A DNA stretch of 6,411 nt from Acidimicrobiia bacterium. GTDB lineage: Bacteria > Actinomycetota > Acidimicrobiia > Acidimicrobiales > AC-14. This document shows, in pieces, positions 1 through 4,015 of this stretch. A program made the translations under genes and the position numbers. The notes under the pieces were generated by a model. It had not been told where the DNA came from and did not search any database. It was given only the letters and a program-made list of their open reading frames with translations. Within the stretch, counting starts at the first letter, position 1. The number at the start of each line of letters is the position of its first letter. The stretch spans positions 1 to 6,411 of the forward strand of contig JAFAUA010000229.1 of assembly GCA_019243595.1 (NCBI GenBank), given 5' to 3'.

Positions 1-1351
1 GGACGACGACGATCGGGAGCCAAGCGCCCGACGTGAACTTGGTGCCGGCGACGATCAGCAGGACGATGAAGGTGGCGACGGCCCCGACGCCGTTGATGAT
101 CATGTTGCGCCGCCAGCCCTGCTCCTTGATACGGCGGTGGTGCACGACCATGCCGGCCTGGCTCAGGGTGAACGCTGTGAACACGCCGACCGCGTACAAC
201 GGGATCAGGGCGTTGGTCAGTCCGCCGAAGGCAACGATGAGGATCGCCGCCGCCGTGGCCAGGAACAGCACCCCATTGGAGAACACCAGGCGGTCGCCGC
301 GGTTGGCGAACTGGCGTGGGAGGTAGCCGTCGCGAGCGATGATCGACGAGAGCCGCGGGAAGTCGGCGTACGCCGTGTTGGCAGCCAGGGTGAGGATGGC
401 CGCCGTCGAGAACTGCAGGATCCAATAGATGGGCCCGCCGCCGTAGACGGCCCGCCCCATCTCGGAGATCACCGTCTCGTCGTGGCTGGGATACGGGTGC
501 AGACGGTGGGCCAGGATCGACACGCCGAAGAAGAGCACGCCCAGGATGACGCCCATCCACACGATGGTCGTCGCCGCGTTGTGCGACTTGGGCCGGCGGA
601 AGGCGGGCACGCCGTTGGAGATGGCCTCGACCCCGGTGAGGGCGACCGCGCCCGACGAGAAGCCCTTGAGGAGGATGAACAGGCCGAGCGATCCGCCCGT
701 GACCGCCGTCGCCACCGACTTGTGGGGATCGAAGGGAATCGGCTTGATGTGCCCGAAGAACGAGCGGAACAGGCCATACCCCACGAGCAACGAAATGCTG
801 ACGATGTACACGTACGTGGGCACGGCGAAGATGCGGCCCGACTCCTTGACCCCGCGCAGGTTCGCAACGGTGATGATGCCGATGAGGAGCAGACCGAGCA
901 GCACGCGCTGGTCGACCAGGCTCTGGAACTGCGGCAGCGACACGATGGCGGCCACGCCGGCGGAGATCGATACGGCGACGGTGAGGATGTAATCGACGAG
1001 GAGCGACGCGCCAGCGATCAGCGACGGGTACTCGCCCAGGTTCTCGCGGCTGACGATGTAGGAGCCGCCGCCGCTCGGGTACGCGTAGATCGTCTGCCGG
1101 TACGACGTGACGACGATCACCAAGAGGACGGCGACGACGATCGAGATGGGGATGAGGTGGGCAAGGCCCAGCGAAAGGCTCGACCCGCCGACCGCAGTGA
1201 CGAACAGGATCTCCTCTGTCGCATACGCGGTCGAAGAGATGGCGTCCGAAGAGAACGTCGCCAGGGCGATGGCCTTGGGCAGGAGCTGGTGCTCCTGCTC
1301 CTCGGTGGGAATGGGGCGGCCCACCAGGAGCCGCTTGATCATCGAGTACAC
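1..1351 (-). CDS. kimA: KimA-family potassium importer (APC/KUP-like permease), 3' end outside window
   Basis: Integral membrane carrier, probably H+-coupled K+ uptake. An uninterrupted minus-strand frame gives 450 residues and runs off the left edge; Bacillus KimA is about 607 residues, so the last membrane part and cytosolic C-terminal domain are missing. Hallmarks recalled from Bacillus KimA are all present: SSDAISSTAY (residues 34-43), YRQTIYAYPSGGGSYIVS (84-101), LLVDYILTVAVSISAG (117-132), GVEAISN (240-246) and IPLYAVGVF (383-391). Residues equivalent to the described K+ site are conserved: D36, Y43, D120, E242 and Y386. Many hydrophobic segments are separated by short polar loops. The GTG at 1351 is chosen over the ATG at 1342 because it has GAGG at 5-nt spacing, gives MYSMIKR like Bacillus MYHSIKR, and puts D36/Y43 at the same numbers. 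It diverges from the RCK pair. The M. tuberculosis counterpart would be Rv2690c. A generic amino-acid permease is the alternative, less likely given the K+-site residues. Confidence 0.88.
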   Translation of the reverse strand, partial: MYSMIKRLLVGRPIPTEEQEHQLLPKAIALATFSSDAISSTAYATEEILFVTAVGGSSLSLGLAHLIPISIVVAVLLVIVVTSYRQTIYAYPSGGGSYIVSRENLGEYPSLIAGASLLVDYILTVAVSISAGVAAIVSLPQFQSLVDQRVLLGLLLIGIITVANLRGVKESGRIFAVPTYVYIVSISLLVGYGLFRSFFGHIKPIPFDPHKSVATAVTGGSLGLFILLKGFSSGAVALTGVEAISNGVPAFRRPKSHNAATTIVWMGVILGVLFFGVSILAHRLHPYPSHDETVISEMGRAVYGGGPIYWILQFSTAAILTLAANTAYADFPRLSSIIARDGYLPRQFANRGDRLVFSNGVLFLATAAAILIVAFGGLTNALIPLYAVGVFTAFTLSQAGMVVHHRRIKEQGWRRNMIINGVGAVATFIVLLIVAGTKFTSGAWLPIVVV

Positions 1352-1427
1352 GCGGGCCTCACGATAGGCCGGGAGCGTTTCGAGTCTGTTTCTTGATTTT
1401 GCTGGTCCGGCGATGGCCGTGTTGCAT

Positions 1428-1432
1428 GGAGG
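1428..1432 (+). promoter_or_regulatory. Shine-Dalgarno (GGAGG) of the first RCK gene, tight spacing
   Basis: GGAGG lies only 3 nt before the GTG at 1436. This is short for a canonical site, but no other in-frame start exists: the frame upstream meets TGA at 1394 with no ATG or GTG between. The rest of the 84-bp divergent gap (1352-1435) contains a relatively AT-rich patch near 1388-1402. I could not find a convincing -35/-10 pair in either direction there. A TATCGT on the minus strand (1366-1361) is a weak -10 candidate for the permease gene. Confidence 0.55.
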
Positions 1433-1435
1433 CCC

Positions 1436-2098
1436 GTGCATGTCGTCGTCGTCGGCTGCGGCCGAGTCGGATCAGAGCTCGCGGCCGAGTTGGAGGCCCA
1501 GGGCCACACGGTCGCGGTCATAGACAAGAACCGCAACGCCTTCCGGCGCCTGCCCGAGCGGTTCACCGGGCGGGCCGTGCTGGGGTTCGGCTTCGACCGT
1601 GAGCACCTGGAGCAGGCGGGGATCCGCGACGCGGGCGCCCTGGCGGCGGTCACAAGTGGGGACAACTCGAACATCCTGACCGCCCGCATCGCCCGTGAAA
1701 CGTTCGAGATCCCGAACGTGGTCGCCCGCATCTACGACCCCCGCCGGGCCGTGATCTACCAGCGCCTCGGCATCCCGACGGTCGCAACCGTGGCCTGGAC
1801 CACCGACCAGGTCGTGCGCAAGCTCTTCCCCGACCAGTGGGCCAACGAGTGGAGCGACGCCTCGGGATCTGTCGACCTGGTCGAGCGCATGCTCCCCGCC
1901 AACTGGGCAGGTCGGAAGCTCACCGAGCTCGACGAAGGCGAGCGCTACCGGTTGGTCGCCCTCACCCGCGGTGGCGAGGCCAGGCTGGCCAGTCCCGAGA
2001 TCGTGGGGCAGGAGGGAGACCTGCTGTACATGGCCGTGCGCCGGGACTCCCGCGAGGAGCTCGACAGCCGGCTGGCCGAGGAAGGCAGGCACGCATGA
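1436..2098 (+). CDS. ceoB: TrkA/RCK-family potassium transport regulator, first of pair (CeoB-like)
   Basis: Cytosolic regulatory (gating) subunit of a K+ transport system; 220 residues, the usual size for a single RCK unit. The N-terminal RCK_N Rossmann domain (about 1-130) has the GxGxxG loop GCGRVG (7-12) and an acidic residue after beta-2 (D30), as expected for a nucleotide-binding fold. TSGDNSN and the segment VVARIYDPRRA are typical of the family. The C-terminal part (about 145-215) fits an RCK_C/TrkA_C ligand-binding domain. The GTG start gives MHVVVVGCGRVG, closely resembling the recalled start of M. tuberculosis CeoB (Rv2691). It is followed without a gap by a second RCK gene through an ATGA overlap, so the two are translationally coupled and probably form mixed rings. 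No TrkH/KtrB pore gene is adjacent; the divergent neighbour is a KimA-like carrier. The family assignment is firm; the transporter it controls is inference. Confidence 0.92.
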   Translation: MHVVVVGCGRVGSELAAELEAQGHTVAVIDKNRNAFRRLPERFTGRAVLGFGFDREHLEQAGIRDAGALAAVTSGDNSNILTARIARETFEIPNVVARIYDPRRAVIYQRLGIPTVATVAWTTDQVVRKLFPDQWANEWSDASGSVDLVERMLPANWAGRKLTELDEGERYRLVALTRGGEARLASPEIVGQEGDLLYMAVRRDSREELDSRLAEEGRHA

Positions 2099-2766
2099 AG
2101 GTCGCCATCGCAGGCGCCGGCAACGTCGGGGTCTACATCGCCGGCGACCTCCGGGACGCCGGTCACGACGTGATGGTCATCGAGCAGGATCCCGACCTGG
2201 TGGCGCGACTGCGCTCGACGCTCGACGTGCAGTGGTTCATCGCCGACGCGTGCGAGGTCAGCTCGCTGCACGAGGCCGGACTGGAGAGCGTCGACGTCGT
2301 CGTCGCCGCCACCGGCGACGACGAGGACAACCTGGTCATCTCGCTACTCGCGAAGCAGGAGTTCGCCGTTCCGCGGGTCGTCGCTCGCGTCAACCACCCG
2401 CACAACCAGTGGCTGTTCAACGAGGCGTGGGGCGTCGACGTCTCGGTCTCCACGCCCCACCTCCTCACCGCTCTCGTCGAGGAGGCGGTGTCGGTCGGCT
2501 CGCTCGTGCGTCTTCTGCAGTTCCAGGACGCCCGTCTCGTCGAGGTGACGCTCGCCAGTGGCTCACCGGCGGCGGGCAAATCGGTCGCCGAGCTGGGCGT
2601 GCCCCGCGACGCCACGATCGTCGCGGTGATCCGCGAGCGGCACGTGATCGTCCCTCGAGGCGAGACGGTCGTCGAGCGAGGAGACGAGGTGCTCGTGCTC
2701 GTGACGCCGGAGTCCGAGGACGAGGTGAAGGCGCTCCTCGTCGGCGAACCGCAACCGGCGACGTAG
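2095..2766 (+). CDS. ceoC: TrkA/RCK-family potassium transport regulator, second of pair (CeoC-like)
   Basis: Second cytosolic RCK subunit, 223 residues. The RCK_N Rossmann domain (about 1-130) has GAGNVG (7-12) and E30 after beta-2, where the first paralogue has D30, so ligand preference may differ. AATGDDEDN and VVARVNHPHNQWLF are family-typical, and GVDVSVSTPHLL marks the end of the N domain. The C-terminal RCK_C domain (about 140-215) includes GKSVAELGVPRDATIVAVIR and a GDEVLVLV strand. The start ATG overlaps the TGA of the upstream gene as ATGA. The upstream gene end carries GAGGAAGG and CAGG, which can serve as ribosome binding sites. The sequence matches my recollection of M. tuberculosis CeoC (Rv2692) throughout. 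Its TAG stop is only 5 nt from the stop of the convergent OB-fold gene. Confidence 0.92.
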   Translation: MKVAIAGAGNVGVYIAGDLRDAGHDVMVIEQDPDLVARLRSTLDVQWFIADACEVSSLHEAGLESVDVVVAATGDDEDNLVISLLAKQEFAVPRVVARVNHPHNQWLFNEAWGVDVSVSTPHLLTALVEEAVSVGSLVRLLQFQDARLVEVTLASGSPAAGKSVAELGVPRDATIVAVIRERHVIVPRGETVVERGDEVLVLVTPESEDEVKALLVGEPQPAT

Positions 2767-2771
2767 CGCGG

Positions 2772-3131
2772 CTACAACAACTCGTAGGACGGGTTGAAGA
2801 TCAGCAGCCGGTTCTTGGGGCCGGTAGCCGCACCGCGCCCGCTGACGACCAGGCGTTTCCCCGGCGTGACGCCGGCGATCTTGCGGCGACCGGTCCACAC
2901 GACGACGAGGGAACCAGTGCCGTCGGTGATCGTTGCCTCGAGCGACGGTGAACCGGCGCGAGGGACGATGCGCAGCGACGTGATCTCGCCCACAACCGTC
3001 CCCTCGACTCGCGGCGGGAGGTCGACGATGGTGACCGCACCGGGGCGGCCCTCGCAGAACTTGCGCAGGCGCTCGGTGTCGAGCTCGGTGACAGGTGTCG
3101 TCAGGTTCTTGAAGAGCTTCTTGAGCACCAC
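2772..3131 (-). CDS. Small OB-fold nucleic-acid-binding-type protein
   Basis: A 119-residue soluble protein, full length for its family. The N-terminus is basic (KKLFKNL). The central part reads as successive beta strands of an OB fold: VEGTVVGEITSLRI (43-56), SLEATITDGTGSLVVVWTGR (about 63-82) and KRLVVSGRG (about 92-100). It ends with a YELL-type tail, as in actinobacterial OB-fold proteins encoded beside trkA genes (Rv2694c of M. tuberculosis, from memory). The 'DGTG' turn followed by a W-containing strand resembles the OB modules of RecG and the tRNA_anti superfamily, so nucleic acid binding is a reasonable but untested inference. It starts at GTG 3131, 7 nt after the kinase gene stop; a second GTG follows at 3128. 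The ribosome binding site is weak, so translation may depend on coupling. It sits as the last gene of the STAS-kinase operon. Confidence 0.82.
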   Translation of the reverse strand: MVLKKLFKNLTTPVTELDTERLRKFCEGRPGAVTIVDLPPRVEGTVVGEITSLRIVPRAGSPSLEATITDGTGSLVVVWTGRRKIAGVTPGKRLVVSGRGAATGPKNRLLIFNPSYELL

Positions 3132-3138
3132 GTGTGGC

Positions 3139-3585
3139 TCATTCTTCGCCGTCGAGCTCGTCGTCGTGATGCATCACGAGGCGAACCGCGGTGCCGTCGC
3201 CCGACGACGAGAACTCGACCTCGTCGACGAGCGCGCGGATGAGCGGGATACCGAGGCCCCGCTCGAACTTCAGCCGTTCGGGATCGGTAACCGGTGGGTG
3301 CTCGGGCAGGTCGGAGACGTCGAAGCCCGATCCACGGTCCTCGATCCGAACCTCGAGGTGACTCTCGTCGGCCCAGCACTCGACGAGCACACGCTCCTCG
3401 GTGTCGAGCGCGTCGTGGGCCTCGATGGCGTTGGTGCACGCCTCGGAGACGGCGATCTTCAGGTCGTCGACCCGGTCGTCGGACAGCTGCGTCTCGCCGG
3501 CGGCCATCGCCGACACCACCAAACGAGCGAGCGCCACGAACTCGGCCCCGGCGGGGATCTCGAGCTGGACGGCCCGCTCGGTCAT
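3139..3585 (-). CDS. rsbW: GHKL-type anti-sigma factor serine kinase (RsbW/SpoIIAB-like)
   Basis: Cytosolic switch kinase that would bind a sigma factor and phosphorylate its antagonist. It has 148 residues, normal for stand-alone RsbW/SpoIIAB proteins. Bergerat-fold ATP-site motifs are visible: N box VSEACTNAIEAH (46-57, with E48 as likely catalytic base and N52 for Mg), G1 box DRGSG (83-87) and G2 region RGLGIPLI (109-116). The acidic tail (DDELDGEE) is low complexity. The ATG at 3585 is selected because the conserved domain begins immediately; a longer reading upstream would overlap the STAS gene and adds an Arg-rich stretch unlike the family. It lies 23 nt after the STAS stop, with GGAG about 10 nt before the ATG. 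No sigma factor gene follows; the next gene encodes the OB-fold protein. Which sigma factor it controls cannot be told from here. Confidence 0.92.
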   Translation of the reverse strand: MTERAVQLEIPAGAEFVALARLVVSAMAAGETQLSDDRVDDLKIAVSEACTNAIEAHDALDTEERVLVECWADESHLEVRIEDRGSGFDVSDLPEHPPVTDPERLKFERGLGIPLIRALVDEVEFSSSGDGTAVRLVMHHDDELDGEE

Positions 3586-3608
3586 GACCCAGCTACTCCG
3601 ACATCGAG

Positions 3609-3944
3609 CTACGCGGCGACTGCGTCGTCGACCGAGTCGTAGATCGAGAAGACCTTCGTCAGTCCTGTGATCTCGAAGACCTTCAGGATGCGGCTCTGGG
3701 TGCACACAAGGAGGAGGTCGCCATCGTGGCTCCGCAAACGCTTGAGGCCGCCCACAAGGACGCCCAAGCCCGTGGAGTCGAGGAAGTCAACGCCCTCGAG
3801 ATCGACGATGATGCGGTGCTTTCCTTCGCTGACCAGCTCGATCAGGCGCTCGCGGAAGCGAGGTGCCGTGTAGACGTCGACCTCGCCGCGCACGGCCAGA
3901 ACGGTGTAACCGTCGCGTTCAGAGACGTCGAGCCCGAGATCCAT
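3609..3944 (-). CDS. rsbV: STAS-domain anti-sigma factor antagonist (RsbV/SpoIIAA-like)
   Basis: Single-domain STAS protein of 111 residues, the family's usual length. It would release a sigma factor by binding the anti-sigma kinase when unphosphorylated. Visible landmarks are [17 protein letters not shown] (18-34), the strand [20 protein letters not shown] (45-64) with the expected phosphoacceptor S57 in DSTGLG, and a C-terminal helix after VFEITGL. The ATG at 3944 has a full AGGAGG at 7-nt spacing; an upstream in-frame reading adds 11 residues not typical of the family. It is the first gene of a minus-strand operon with the partner kinase, the classic rsbV-rsbW order. Its upstream region carries a SigF/SigB-like promoter match, suggesting autoregulation. 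Confidence 0.93.
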   Translation of the reverse strand: MDLGLDVSERDGYTVLAVRGEVDVYTAPRFRERLIELVSEGKHRIIVDLEGVDFLDSTGLGVLVGGLKRLRSHDGDLLLVCTQSRILKVFEITGLTKVFSIYDSVDDAVAA

Positions 3945-3951
3945 CGGAGGG

Positions 3952-3957
3952 CCTCCT
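3952..3957 (-). promoter_or_regulatory. Strong Shine-Dalgarno AGGAGG of the STAS gene, self-pairing
   Basis: AGGAGG on the minus strand lies 7 nt before the ATG at 3944 and decides that start. The bases just after it (CTCC, 3949-3946) are complementary to GGAG (3956-3953), leaving a 3-nt loop. The site could therefore be partly hidden in a small hairpin. Confidence 0.8.
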
Positions 3958-3981
3958 ACCCAGGGGTGTGCACGCAAAACC
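3956..3981 (-). promoter_or_regulatory. Candidate SigF/SigB-type promoter for the partner-switch operon
   Basis: On the minus strand GGTTT (3981-3977) is followed after exactly 15 nt by GGGTAG (3961-3956). The general-stress/SigF consensus in actinobacteria is about GGTTT-N15-17-GGGTA(T/C), so the match is good except for the last base. Auto-regulation by the controlled sigma factor is common for rsbV-rsbW operons. Difficulty: the -10-like box overlaps the AGGAGG. A start about 7 nt downstream would therefore give a nearly leaderless RNA lacking that Shine-Dalgarno. Confidence 0.45.
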
Positions 3982-3995
3982 TAGCAAGCACACCC
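3964..3995. repeat. Perfect 8-bp inverted repeat in the divergent control region
   Basis: GGGTGTGC (3964-3971) and GCACACCC (3988-3995) are exact reverse complements separated by 16 bp. Their centres are 24 bp apart, about two helical turns. The repeat spans the -35-like element and spacer of the candidate STAS promoter and lies just upstream of the -10-like box of the rightward helicase gene. It may be an operator for a dimeric regulator or a stem in a longer transcript. Confidence 0.6.
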
Positions 3996-4000
3996 GTCTG

Positions 4001-4006
4001 TACCGT
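4001..4006 (+). promoter_or_regulatory. Candidate -10 element for the helicase gene, near-leaderless start
   Basis: TACCGT fits the actinobacterial TANNNT -10 pattern and ends 9 nt before the GTG at 4016. Transcription would begin at about 4013-4016, that is at or just before the start codon. No Shine-Dalgarno precedes this GTG, which agrees with leaderless translation. I see no good -35 hexamer. Confidence 0.35.
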
Positions 4007-4015
4007 GATTCTCGC

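Noticed and set aside
137..1396. A 419-codon plus-strand open frame opposite the KimA-like gene
   Set aside because: It is Arg/Asp/Glu/Gly-rich with no fold-like pattern and lies antisense to a clearly recognisable permease; it is a by-product of high-GC codon bias.
1393..1421. TTGATT (1393-1398) as a -35 element for the first RCK gene
   Set aside because: No TANNNT-like -10 sequence occurs at 16-19 nt downstream, so a promoter call is not supported.
1971..2951. A 326-codon plus-strand open frame over the RCK genes and the OB-fold gene
   Set aside because: Extremely Arg-rich composition; it is a shifted frame of the two RCK genes running into antisense of the OB-fold gene.
2794..3642. A 282-codon plus-strand open frame opposite the OB-fold and kinase genes
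   Set aside because: The opposite strand carries the complete OB-fold and GHKL kinase motifs in two well-spaced genes; this frame has no recognisable domain.
3968..4015. Extended N-terminus of the helicase from GTG 3968
   Set aside because: It would add 16 residues with no counterpart in recalled family members and would place coding sequence over the divergent promoter region; GTG 4016 aligns better.
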